Source: Mesostigma viride (lineage: Eukaryota > Streptophyta > Mesostigmatophyceae > Mesostigmatales > Mesostigmataceae). From it: DNA of 60,000 nucleotides. Below the pieces are notes generated by a model. That model saw nothing but the letters and a program-made list of their open reading frames with translations, was not told the origin of the DNA and did no database searches. Of the stretch, positions 1-47,500 are shown piece after piece; position 1 is the stretch's first letter, and every line of letters begins with the position of its first letter. The position numbers and the translations under genes are program-made. The stretch lies in NCBI GenBank assembly GCA_009746045.1, contig RPFO01000648.1:64001-124000 (forward strand), read 5' to 3'.

Positions 1-24348
<24,348 letters not shown>

Positions 24349-25360
24349 CCTGCCCCTCTCAGCAACACGTTCCTACGTGCTGATGTCGTGTACATTACGT
24401 AAATCTCCCGGCAACAGCACGTCGCCATCAATTACAATTACAAGAGTGCACATTGCTAATAAACGCTTCGAACTCTTGAAATAACAAATTGGTAAAAGCC
24501 GTCATTAGCTGTGTTGAATTTGGCGACTAATGAAGTAGCCATAGACGATCATCTTATAATTTATCCCCATTCCACGTCCATTCCCCCGCCTGGCTATTTA
24601 TTGACATGCCCGGTTGTTGCTGTAGCGCACGTGCGCCTGCACTTACCTTTATTTATGCTGTCAGTTAGCCGAATCAAGGATACCAAGTCATAGAATGTAC
24701 GGTTTCCATCCGATTTCTGAAAATTGCAGCAATCCTAGTAAGCGACTTGGCGCAACGTCAGGCACGTGAGGTAATCCAACTTGTGACCACTGCACCACAC
24801 CCACTGTCCACTTTCATACAACTGGCAATAATATACGGAACTTCCCCAGTATCCACGGACATCGGGCCAATAACAAGTTAATTACTGGGGTATAACAAAG
24901 ACGCCATTTCTCTGCCTGGAAATTGGACCTGCCAGTTGCCAGTCAAACCCAGACCAAGGCCCACTCCTGCTCGTAACTGTTACTTCAGGGGCCCGGCCTG
25001 GTATATCAGCTCGCTGCGTTCTTACTGTACAGCCCGAGCGATTATCGCAACCCGAAGTAGAGACAAGAAACACGAATGAAGCCATGCCGTGGGTATGCCG
25101 TTTGGCCAGCCAAGGTTCCCGCGTGACGATGAATGAGCGGATTGCGAGGGAACTTTGTCCGTGCCTCGCGATTAAGCAGCATTTTTCCTCGTTCGCTCAT
25201 CTGGCTAGGTTTCGTAATGGAATCCTCGCCAGGAGGAGCACGCTTATGTTGCCGCCGTGATGTATGATCGCTGGATTAAAGACTTCAAGAACACCAGGTT
25301 GGATTGGTACTAGGCAGGGCCCGGCTTAGAGGTAATTATCCCTTGTTACCAGGGATCAGA
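24349..25360. promoter_or_regulatory. Shared upstream region of a divergent gene pair
   Basis: This 1012-bp stretch separates the start codons of the minus-strand armadillo-like gene and the plus-strand kinesin-13 gene. I see no convincing open frame, repeat array or mobile element in it. It is more AT-rich than the flanking exons between about 24400 and 24900. Its position makes it the likely two-way promoter region; no specific factor site was recognised. Confidence 0.45.
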
Positions 25361-36747
<11,387 letters not shown>

Positions 36748-37880
36748 GCGCGTCCTATTCGGAGGTCCCCGCGAATCAAGGGGGCCACCGTTTTGGTGCT
36801 CATTTCACGGATACCTGTGAGGCAACTAACGCTGCTCCTGCCCAAGCAAGCGGATAACTAACTGGTGGTGCTAGTGGTTTTGAGGATATCCATGTCCTGC
36901 GCTGGTTGTCTCCTTGATATCCATGAGACAACCAGCGCATGCCAGAAATATTGAGATAGCTTTGGATGCATACAGGGGTTAGATACACGGCAACCCCCCC
37001 CCCCCTTGGGAATGCATATCAATGCCTGACTCAGCTGAGCTGAGCTCTGTTCTCAGCTTGTTTACTACTTTCATGATGAGGGTTCCTGCGGAGAAGCACC
37101 CGCTTGACGGTTCCTTTCCAATTTTACGTTGCACACAGCCCCATCCAGCAGGGCTTCATGATGAATTCTTTGCCTAAATTGTGAGGGCGCATTTATCAAT
37201 GATACAATTTTGCCCTTATCTCAAGGAGACAACCAGAACTTATCTCTTCATTTTTCTAGCAACCACTACATTAAGTGAGACAACTATGCCTGGACGCATG
37301 GTGATCTAACGCCGTGGAAGGACTTGGGTAGTTGTCTGAGAGGAACGACGCGAAGGCCACGAGAGCCGCGTGGCTATCTGTAGATGATCACTACATGGGC
37401 ATTGCTCATGCGCAGGCAAAATGTGTTGCCCTTGAAAGGAAGTTCATGGAAATTGCTGGAACGTGCACGGATGTCCAGTTATACAAGTAGATCTGTCGAG
37501 TCTTGCACTTGTTAATTTATATGACCAGCCGTTCCTATATAAGAACTTGTACGTCGCTAATTCTGTCTAGTCCAGGGTTTCATATCCATCAGCCAGCATG
37601 CATGCCTGTTGGTTGCAGGCAAGCATGGATTCCTATCTCTGTCATGAGTCGGTACGTCGATCCCTCTGACCCATGTCGTGCACAATCCAAAAAGAGAACA
37701 ATGGGGCCCAATGCCCTGTCATTGGTACCGGCCCAGGCAAGCTCTCTCTTCCACATTCAATTGAGCACAGGTATAGGCTCAAGCTACGAGCCGGCTTAAA
37801 AGAGCTTGGGAATGCCTCCCTGTGCAATCCACCTGGCCAATGGAGGCATGCAACAACAACCCATAAATGACTTCATAAGA
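36748..37880. other. Intergenic region between convergent genes, with short repeats and one small open frame
   Basis: This lies between the kinesin-13 stop and the stop of the minus-strand prostaglandin-synthase-like gene, so it must hold both 3' ends. It contains the 36899-36938 hairpin and further GAGACAAC motifs near 37215 and 37275. A plus-strand frame ending with TAG near 37490 reads about 50 residues (it includes KCVALERKFMEIAG). I do not recognise it; it may be a decayed coding fragment. A poly-C run lies near 36990. Confidence 0.5.
36899..36938 (+). repeat. Hairpin of 14-bp perfect arms downstream of the kinesin-13 stop
   Basis: GCGCTGGTTGTCTC (36899-36912), a 12-nt loop, then GAGACAACCAGCGC (36925-36938). 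It begins about 150 nt after the stop codon, so it may lie in the 3' UTR. The right arm continues CATGCCAGAAAT, which links it to the dispersed motif seen elsewhere in the window. Confidence 0.85.
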
Positions 37881-38978
37881 TCAACCCGACGGTGGTTCGG
37901 CCGCCACCTGCATGGAGGGACCCAGGGCGGCCTCCATGTGGTGGTACCAGGTCCCGATCTTGGTGTTGGCCATCATGTCGTCCCACGTCTGCAGGCCCGC
38001 GATCGCGCGCAGGATGCCAAAGAGGGCCAAGTCAGCCCGGTTCGGGGCTGACCCGCCCAGGAACTTGCGGTTGTCACCCACAGCGGCAACCCACTTGTCC
38101 AGTGCATCGTATAGCGCCTGCCGCTCGTCAACGATATTATGCTCCTTCTTGAGCTTCTTGCCCACGATGTACATGATGGCCGCGCCGCTATATTTAGCCA
38201 TGAACCGCTCGTACGAGGAGAAGTTGCCCACCACCGTGATGTACTCGAACGCCTGGAGCGCCTCTGCTGGCGTCCGGTAGATATTCGGCGACAGGAGGTG
38301 CACCACGTGCTTGTCCACCCATTGCTGCCACTCGACGTTCTTCTGGCCCTCGTCACCCAGCGGCCGATGGCCCTTGTCTGCTGCCATCCGCGCGTGCATC
38401 ACGTTCATGAAGTTGGTCGAGTCGTTGATCTGCTCGCCATCTACGACGACAATTGGCACCTTCTTGTACTCGGACCATTTGATCTCTTTCTTCGTCAGCG
38501 GGTCCACCTCGACCGCCCTGTACGGGATGCGATGGTAGTCCAAAAAGGCGCGCACTTTGTTGCAGAAGGGGCAGGGGGCGTACTGGTAAAGGACGACCTC
38601 CTTGGGGCGGCCCTGGCGGACGTCGCCGGCGGCCGGTGTGCCGGCGCAGGGGCTCGCTGCCGAGTCCATGACGGAGGTAGCCCCAACGCTACCCGCGACC
38701 ATACCCAAACCGGCAGCGGCCGCGATCACCTGCCGCCATTGAAATGTGGCCTGGCCTTCCGACGAAAAGCTTTGCCTTGCGTCCTCCGCGAGTGCACGGC
38801 TCCAGGACGCTACGGACATCCCGCGATGAGACTCGACCGCGGCGCCCTGTGTACGCCACGTGGGAACGGCAACTGGAGGCCCTCGTGAAGCCAACGTCCA
38901 TGCAGAATTCTCCACTGTGACCCCATGTCGTGCAGCGAGGGGCAGTACTGAACGAACGGTTCTGTACAAGCCTGCCAT
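37881..38978 (-). CDS. Prostaglandin E synthase 2-like protein (glutaredoxin/GST fold), probably membrane-anchored
   Basis: An uninterrupted 365-residue frame, the only intronless cellular gene in the window. Residues 1-80 are rich in Arg, Ser and Ala with few acids, fitting an organellar targeting peptide. Residues 81-104 form a hydrophobic, Gly/Ala-rich stretch that could span a membrane. The thioredoxin-type domain starts at about 126 (EVVLYQYAPCPFCNKVRAFL); CPFC at 136-139 is the redox motif of the microsomal prostaglandin E synthase 2 family, and KVPIVVVDGEQINDS (173-187) carries the cis-proline typical of GST/glutaredoxin folds. The rest is a GST C-terminal helical domain (DALDKWVAAV, RADLALFGILRAI). 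Length matches animal and plant relatives (about 310-380). The animal enzyme isomerises prostaglandin H2 in vitro; the role in this organism is unknown and a glutathione- or heme-linked function is equally possible. It is divergent from the recycling-factor gene. Confidence 0.9.
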   Translation of the reverse strand: MAGLYRTVRSVLPLAARHGVTVENSAWTLASRGPPVAVPTWRTQGAAVESHRGMSVASWSRALAEDARQSFSSEGQATFQWRQVIAAAAGLGMVAGSVGATSVMDSAASPCAGTPAAGDVRQGRPKEVVLYQYAPCPFCNKVRAFLDYHRIPYRAVEVDPLTKKEIKWSEYKKVPIVVVDGEQINDSTNFMNVMHARMAADKGHRPLGDEGQKNVEWQQWVDKHVVHLLSPNIYRTPAEALQAFEYITVVGNFSSYERFMAKYSGAAIMYIVGKKLKKEHNIVDERQALYDALDKWVAAVGDNRKFLGGSAPNRADLALFGILRAIAGLQTWDDMMANTKIGTWYHHMEAALGPSMQVAAEPPSG

Positions 38979-39979
38979 TGCTGCCTTCCCTCGACTTCTT
39001 AACCACGCGCTCTTGGCCCCCCTGTTTAGCTACGCATTCCGGTCCATTATACGATAACCTCTAGTAAGCGGACTGCTCCGCTAAGCAGGCATTGGGCTAA
39101 CGGCGGCTGCTGCAGAAGCCCGACCAACACTCCCCGTCACACCCGCAGGCGAGAGCACTTGCAGGCAGCGCTGTCAATAGCGCACAGCAAATCTTTGATC
39201 ACGGCTTACGGGCACCGCGAGAACGTTATAACCGAAGTCTGCTGCTCGCACTCCAGCATACGCTCGCACTTGCGCGTCTATGGCGTCCACGGAGGCAGCA
39301 ATAAGGGGTGCAACGTGCGAGCAGCCGAGCCAGGCGCATGCACGCCTTGTCGCCTTCGTTGCCTGCCGAAATGTCGCGTTGAGCGACCATGCCAACTGGG
39401 CAGTCGCCAGCGGCAATGGGCTACGGTAGTACAACTTATGTTGTTGTTGTTGTTGTTGTTGTGTCCCACACAACTTATGTACTTCCCTAGTATTTCGGTG
39501 GTGGGTGACGGGGGACCGCAAAAGATCTCGTTTTCCCGCCATTCCGAGCATGCAGTTGCTAGGACCGCGTGACGTCACCAATAGAAACGCGAATTTTTTA
39601 GGAACACTACGGTTCTCGTTTTTCGGTTGGCGTATACCAAACATCAGGGTGGCCAACTGGAACTAGAAGCGTACCTGGCAAGGTCCTGGCAAGACAGCAA
39701 TTACGGCCACTACTGTATAGATTCTCTGCTGCCCATGTGCGGCGTGGGACACAACAACAACAACAACAATTTAGAACTCCCAACTGGCACATGTACGTGC
39801 TCGTCCTGGTACTGTACGTGAGGCTCGTTTCCTTCATAATTTTTGTGCACGCTCAGTGCCAAGGTGGTGCATCTGAGCCTACTCTGCCTCGTTAATAATT
39901 CAGGATGGCCTCAAATTCTGTAGCAGCAGCAAGAGTGTAATCGCCCATCTAAGTGCCCATATACTCCTAGTACTCAAAC
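38979..39979. promoter_or_regulatory. Shared upstream region of the second divergent gene pair
   Basis: 1001 bp lie between the start of the prostaglandin-synthase-like gene and that of the recycling-factor gene. It holds a (TTG)n run near 39440-39463 followed by TGTCCCACA, and an inverted counterpart (GTGGGACACAACAAC) near 39747-39770, so about 300 bp are bracketed by an imperfect inverted repeat. No coding exon was recognised. It is presumed to hold both promoters. Confidence 0.45.
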
Positions 39980-42900
39980 ATGCTGCGGGTTTTACGTTCG
40001 CCGCGGACGTCGTTGCTGCGGTATGCCTCGTCTGCGCACGCGCCTTCATCGTCGTACAGTTTATGTGCTCTTGGACGCAATGCCGTCGTTGACAGAGCAG
40101 TGTATGAATTCCCCGGAGTCCCCGTTGAGAAAAAAGCCGCGAAAACCGTCGATATCAAGAATCATGCAGTTGAATTCCGAAGATGGTACTCGGCCGCAAA
40201 GAAAAGTAAGTCTGATAATGATTGCATTTGGTATTTCGGGCCAATTTCTTGCTACCCAGTTAGTGTCCTTGTGCTTCGATTAAAGAGCAAGTGCCATATT
40301 AATCCGGTAGGAGGTAATCTAAATGAAGCGATATGTTGTTGCCAAGGGTGTTCATGTCAATATCGTCTTCCATTACAGAGAGACCAGCCACTTCGCGCGT
40401 CACTGGCAATGGGATGTGCGGGTGATCGGTCACTATCTGTGCATCTGTTAATGCAAGCAGAAAACGAAAAGGAAACGAAAAAGAACGCGAAACGGACGAA
40501 GGGTGGGCGTAAAGATGACGAGGACGAGGAGGACGAATCGGGGGCGGGGGAGGTCGGAGAATCCGTAACCTTCCGTATCGAAGACGTCTCCGTCCGCATG
40601 GATGCCGCCGTCGAGGCCCTGGTCCAAGACTACAAGAGTATCCGGACAGGACGGGCGGCCCCAGGTAAGCACGCTGACCGTGCTCCTCCCCAGCATGATT
40701 GCTTGCCCTGTCGTTTTACTTGACAAGAATTCACCTATGGTTGCTAGGCCTTAATCGACCCAAAGGTATTCCAACTTAAGTAACAGTCTTACGGGTATGC
40801 TCGGCACAGGAGAATTATAATGAATTCTTATTATGACTTCTTATTCTTCAACTGAACGGTATGCTATCCTTGTGAAAGGTTTGTGGCGGGGTGCAGCTGG
40901 TGATGGTAGTAAATGCCTGTGCTTGCAGCCATGCCTGCACGCATCTGTGTGCACACAGTTGCGTCGCCAGTTTAATATTTGCGCTAGGCTCACGCTGGTT
41001 GTCCCATTTGTGATACTCACGTGTGTAGCTATTGTGTAGTTCTTGTGAAGCTATTTCGAAGCTATTACATGCATGTGTTGTCTTTCTCCCTTCCAGCCAT
41101 TAACATCATATTAATTACTCCACTACAATACGCTTCCGCGGATACCTTTTTCAGCGGGGAAAGTGCCCCCGGGCTTCTGGGGCAAATTCAGCAAGCGCTG
41201 CGGAACTTAGATACTAAAGTTTCGCTTTTGGTTCGTAACGTACAACCAATCATTTTGCGCCCGGATCAAAATGTGATCTGGTCACTGAACACGAAAATTT
41301 CAGCGGAACGCACGATCCACAAACGCAACTAGAGAAAATTTTCAGTGACGAAAATGTAGTACCGTGTAACCAATCAAAATGTAGTAGGACTTCGCTAAAG
41401 TCACGTTCGGAATCTTTCCCCGCAAGATTCCCCCGCAAGATTCCCCCGGATGATTCCCCCCGCTAGGTTCAGGCTCCAGTCGATGCTCGCCAAATGGCGC
41501 AAAACGAACCAACAATTGTTGAATCAACGGTGCGAATCCTCGGTACAGCTCGGGTAACATTCTCACTCATTTCGCGTCTCCTATGAACCGTATTGTAGTG
41601 CAGTAGTGAGTAGTTGATAGTTATACACTACTCAGTATTTGCTCGCCTGTGTACTCTTTCTCCCCTCCAGCCATTGATATCATAGTAGTATATGCTACTC
41701 AGTAGTTGCTAGTTATATATAATACTTAGTAGTTGCTGCTCCTTGATATGTGTGCCTGTCACTGTGTCCCCTCCAACAAAGACAACCTGCCAACTCTACA
41801 GTGTTTTTGCTAACGTACCGGAACCGGTAATTCTCCGGTAAATACCGGTGCCCCCCCGGCCGACCGGTAAGCCCCCCCCGGCCGACCGGTATGCTATATG
41901 CCAAGCAGGAACCCCCCCCCGGCCGACCGGTATGCTATATGCCAAGCAGGAAACCCCCCCCCGTTCGACCGGTATGCTGTGTTCAGAGCAGGAAACCCCC
42001 CCCGTTCGACCGGTATAAGCCATTGTGACTTGTCCGGGCTGCCCTGGTCGACCTGGAAGCTTTAAATGCCGGCCGGGGTTCCCCGGTTTCCCCGTCAGAC
42101 AGAACCGGTACTTATATACTGACTATAACACAATATCAATTTCTATTAGTAAAGGTTGACTATTCCCGGCATTTACAAAAAGTTTGCACATTGCTGCCAT
42201 GCTAACACCTCCACGAAATGTAAACGCCGACACAGCAGAGCCCTGCTGAATGCCCGACAAAAACCAGGGTGCAAGGGAATGAAATCTCGCGATGGTCCGA
42301 TCGCAGCAAGAACATACCTTACTGATCAACATAAAATAGTAGTGCCTGACCCTCAGATGCAGTATTTAAAAAATAATCATGGGCAACGGCTCGTCAAGGC
42401 TAGGCGATTTTGCACAAACATCAACATTGCTTGCTCGCGACATCAGCTGGCGTTCATCAGCTGGCGTTCATGTTACCGGTGTGAGCTTGACCAGCACAAA
42501 TGTTTATGTTGTTGCTGTTGTTGTTGCCACGCAATGGGCAGCAGATATTTGTAGACTGTTGTTGGACGTACTACAGTAATAGTAACTGTTGAGGACGGGC
42601 TACAGTTTCAGTCAACTTCAACTTGTGAGTAAATCGATGTTCCGTACCCAAGTAACAAAAGGCGTGGGGCGGTGCAGCTCTGACCCTACAACGAATGGGT
42701 CAGCACTGGGCAGCCGGCATTCGGCAAGTCCAGTCTGTCAAATGCGTAGACTAGACTGGTAGAGCGGGCCGGGTAACAAATGCGCTGCAGACTGCAGACC
42801 TGCAGTAGGTACGCAACACGATGTGAAGGTGCTGAGCCGCAAAACGTTGATGAAGTTCACGGCAGTCGAGCCAGCTGACTTTGTTTTGCGTGTTTTCTAA

Positions 42901-43776
42901 TCCTGCATTATTCGATAGTGCGCTAGAGAAGCGCATCATGACAAAGAAGAAAGAGCCCCCGATTCCCCTGGGCTACTTATTCAAAGACCATTTCTCACGA
43001 GGCGGTGGCATTTTAACCTTGGCCGGCAGTGCAAGCGGTCGGCGGGCTTTGGGCACGGTCGTTACAGACCAGGCGCAGGCAGGCATCGAGTTAGAAGGGG
43101 ACGTTAGAAGCGAGCGCATGTGAAATGGACGGACAGGAAGCTGCGCCGGCCCGGCGGTAAAACTGGGAACCAACATACAAAGAAAGCCAAGATGGCACTA
43201 CCTAGCGGTGACGAAGAACCTGGTCCTCGTTTTTATAGAGGAACCCGGGTCTCCTGAGGTAGCTTTTCCAACTTCCAATGGCCTATGGGTGTAGGGTGCA
43301 TGCAAACAGGCGGCATCATGTTTAATAACTTAGTCAGGCCGCGCCATGTATGGGTGAGCCAATGTGAGAGCTATACACTGCCTACCGGCAATGCGTACTA
43401 TGTTTTGTAGCCTCCTATTGTTACCATGTGCACATGCTTGTATGCATGCTAAGTTATCATCGTCGCGTGTCTTAGTAGGGCTGCCGGCTGCCGGCTGCGT
43501 ATACCCCGGTATGAGAATCAGGGCACAAGCAGGCCACTAGGGGCCTATGGCAAGGCTTCAGAGTTTAGGATAAATTATATAACTGTATAAGAAATCCTAT
43601 TGGGATTTTGTTAAAAAAAAAAAAAAAATCGCCACCATCCGGGGGGGGCGGAGCCCCCCCGGACCCCCCCCCCGGCCTCGGCCGCTTCGCGGCCTCGGCC
43701 GGGACCCTTACCGGAATTACCGGAACCCCCCCACCCCTTAGCAAAAACACTGCAACTCTACTACTGCTAGTACTGT

Positions 43777-43836
<60 letters not shown>

Positions 43837-43921
43837 CGCCGCCGCCGCCGCCACCACCACCACCACCACCACCACCACCACCACCACCACCACCACCACC
43901 ACCACCACCACCACCACCACC

Positions 43922-43954
<33 letters not shown>

Positions 43955-44531
43955 TACTTGCACCATCACGGCCCACAATATCCGCCACCTCCCCCCACCT
44001 TGCCTCTTGCAACGACACGACACCCTAAAACCCACCCTGCCCTCTCCCCCTCCTGCCAGGGATGCTGGACCACATCATGGTGTCGGCGTACGGCGCCCAA
44101 AAGGCGCTCAAGCATCTGGGCACTGTCACGGTCCACGGCAGCAACGGACGCAGCCTCGCCGTCATGGTCTTTGACAAGAACGTGCGTGCCAAATATAGCA
44201 CTTTGTGTGGTGTTCTGGATATAGTGGTCTTTGACAAGAACGTGCGTGCCAAATATAGCACGCTGTGTGGTGTTCTGGATATAGTGGTCTTTGACAAGAA
44301 CGTGCGTGCCAAGTATAGCACTTTATGTGGTGGCCTGGATAGAGTGGTATGTTTGGCAAGAACTTGTGTTCCAAATATAGCACTTTGTGTGGTGTTCTGG
44401 ATAGAGTGGTTTCGACAGGAACGAGCGCCGCAAGCGTAATTTTTAGCGTGGTGTTTTAGGTATGATGGTTGTCGGCAAAAACGTTGCAAAAAGTTGCGTT
44501 GCAAAAAGTCTATTCTGGGTATTCACGCATT

Positions 44532-44562
<31 letters not shown>

Positions 44563-47500
44563 CTACAGTATACATATAACTCAATCCTGCTTTAGGGTTT
44601 AGGGTAATCCATCCTGCTTCGTACCCCGCCCCCACCCACCCACCCCCACCCCACCCCTATACTAGCTGTTTGCCCCACGTCTCGATGCTCCTCATACCAC
44701 CGCTGCGCCTGTGTCCCCCCACTTGCCATCCGTGCAACCACCCATGCCCCCAGTTGAGGAAGGACGTGGAAAAGGCCATCGCGGACTCCCCCATGGGCTT
44801 CACGCCGTTCGTCGAAGGGGACCTGGTGGTGGTGCCCGTGCCTCCGTAAGTTCCTTGTGTAATGCCCAAGTCTCGTGACATGGCTACTTCTTGTGGATCC
44901 CGTCTTTACTTGTTTGTTGACGTTCCTCGCCAGACTAAAAGTATGAGTAAGTATGTTTGACCATGTATGAGTAAGTATGATTGGCCATGTATGAGTGAGT
45001 ATGATTGGCAATGTATGAGTAAGCGTGATTGGCCATGTATGAGTAAGTGTGATTGACCATGTATGAGTGAGTATGATTGGCCATGTATGAGTAAGTATGA
45101 CTGGCCATGTATGAGTCCGTATGATTGACCATGTATGAGTAAGTATGATCGGCCATGTACGAGTAAGTATGATTGGCCATGCCCCCGGGAACGTTGTTTG
45201 TGCCCCGGTACATGCTCTGCCGCTGTGCCTTCGTAGCATGCCCATTGTAAGCTACATGTTACAAAGCCTCCCATTAATGTCAGCCTCCTATGAATCTAGT
45301 CCCATAAAGGGGAGGCCGGTGTCCGATTCCCTTTTGTAGGCCACAGGTGTGCGATTCCATAGTAGCCGCGGCAGGCCACCGTGCGGAGTGGCCCCATCCA
45401 TGCCCAGTCAGCATGGCCCGAACCCATGCCAGACAGGCGGCCGGTTTTCCATCCCCTGGTAAAGGAAACAACTTCCCTGTAACAGTTATAACAATTCACC
45501 AATGTCATACAAGGGAAACAACTTCTCCAGCACGAATATAACAATCCAACTATTTCACAACATTCCCTTGTAAGGGAAACAACTTCTAGTTCCCAAGAAT
45601 ATTAAGTAGTATAACAATTATAACATCCACTACTTCACAATGCAGCAGGAGAGGATGGGACCATGGCTTGGTGACACCCTGCCTGTTCCTCAGCTCCATC
45701 ATAGCGATGATGCCTGCTGCTGCTGCAGTTTTGCCCCTCATTCGTCTTGGAACGCTGCCCGTGCAGAATGCATGCATTCTGCATTATGAAGTTAGCATGC
45801 CATGCGCTGATACGCCTGCCTGAGTGTCAAGGCATGTTTCAAAGACTTGTGTCTGACCTTGCTTGGGAATGACGGCAAAACAACGCGCCGATGGCTGAGC
45901 CTGCATGTTGTGCCGTCTTGACGCCTGCGTGATTTGCCGTCGTGATGCGTGGTGATGCCTGTGGGTGATGCAATCACGTGGCTGCCTGTGGGTGATGCCT
46001 GTGGACGCATACCTTGGCCGCCACCTGGATGCTGGCCGATCGTCCCATGACTGGCAGGCTCACCCATGAGCTAAAGGAGGTGAGCAAGCCGTAGTGACGG
46101 TTGGATGAACCGCGAGCTAGAGGAGGTGGGGAAATATGGCTGAATGTCAAATATAGCATGAGCTACAGGAGGTGGGAGAACCTTAGTGCATGTTGAAACT
46201 GTGAGCTAGAATTGGTGAGCAAACATTACTGAATGTCATGAGCTATGGGAGTTGAGCAAATCGGAGCAATATTGGCCATGCCCTTAGCACAGAACACACA
46301 ACGGGCACAAGTGTTTTCGGGCACAACTGTTTTCTGCACTGGTATCAGGTGGTTGAAACAAACATATATTGTTAAGGGGGTGAACCCCATTTTCCCGTGT
46401 CAACACACCTGCAGGCACTGGTATCAGGTGGTTGAAACAAACATATATTGTCAAGGGGGTGAACCCCATTTTCCCGTGTCAACACACCTGCGGGCACTGG
46501 TATCTGGTGGTTGAAACAAACATATATTGTGTCGTCACGTTGTAGTCACTACAGCCACCTTGTGTGGCCACGTTGTGGCAGCGCGGTTGGCTGTGTTGGC
46601 TCGGACATGCACCAAGGTTTTAGGGTGTCTGTGACTGGGGCGGCTCTTAGTCAAGAGCTGCTGGGAGGAAGGGGTGGGCTTTCCCACAGTCCTGCCTAGC
46701 GTTAAGAACATGGTGCAGGCATGAACCAAAATGTCACCACAGGGGATGGGAGTGGTGGGATCTCGATGCCCGTGCGAAGGTTTGTTGCTTGATTCAATAC
46801 GCATTTTTCTCCAGCAGTCCCTGGTTTCTCTCGCAGCCCCTCTAGTATCGAGCAGCCCCCGCATTATCGAGTATCTCTGTAGTGTACGTGTGTTATACGT
46901 ATGCATATACACATACAACATAATCTGGCGGAGCCAATTTTCGGAAGAACCGTTAGGTTCCCCAGAATTGGCGAAGCTTGTAAGGCCGTGCACTTGAGAA
47001 AATACACAGGAATAGGGGATAAAATCCGTCCATCCATCCATCCATCCATCCATCCATCCATCCATCCATCCATCCATCCATCCATCCATCCATCCATCCA
47101 TCCATCCATCCATCCATCCATCCATCCATCCATCCATCCATCCATCCATCCATCCATCCATCCATCCATCCATCCATCCATCCATCCACCGAATTCGTCA
47201 CAAATTTTCAAGCATAAGGGTGAGGTTCTTCCGAAAATTGGCTCTGCCGTTGAGTTTCAACGGGCAAGTTGCAAACACGCACGTTACTTGATTTGCTCAT
47301 GTCTGCAGGTCCTTGTGTAATATCTCTTTGGATGCCGGAATAATGCGCCCCAATCCTCATTGTGTTATCTGTTTGCCAGCCCGAATCATGCGCCCCATTC
47401 CCCTGGGCCCTGTGTGATGCCCTGCACAGCTGACCTTGGAATCCTATTCCCTGTCTTATGCTGACCATCTCCCCTGCATGTGCCTGACCGCTGGGGTGTA

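Larger units (their letters stand above)
40665..44059 (+). other. Recycling-factor intron 2 (3.4 kb): contents
   Basis: It contains a small plus-strand frame 42881-43123 (80 residues, including [18 protein letters not shown]) and another at 41021-41332. I recognise neither, and both may be chance frames or decayed insertions. It also holds the ACCGGT minisatellite, a GC-rich hairpin-prone block at 43640-43735 (GGCCGCTTCGCGGCC) and the trinucleotide array 43776-43955. Unlike most introns here, I found no junction copies in it. Confidence 0.5.

Noticed and set aside
37310-37495. Small plus-strand coding fragment (KCVALERKFMEIAG)
   Set aside because: It has a plausible composition but no start context, no splice partner and no recognised family, so it is mentioned only under the intergenic entry.
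44585-44605. Telomere-like TTTAGGG repeats
   Set aside because: Only two units are present, far too few for an interstitial telomere tract.
46535-47211. Met-Asp-Gly-Trp repeat protein
   Set aside because: It is a translation of (CCAT)n; four-base repeats read the same in all frames and give no protein evidence.
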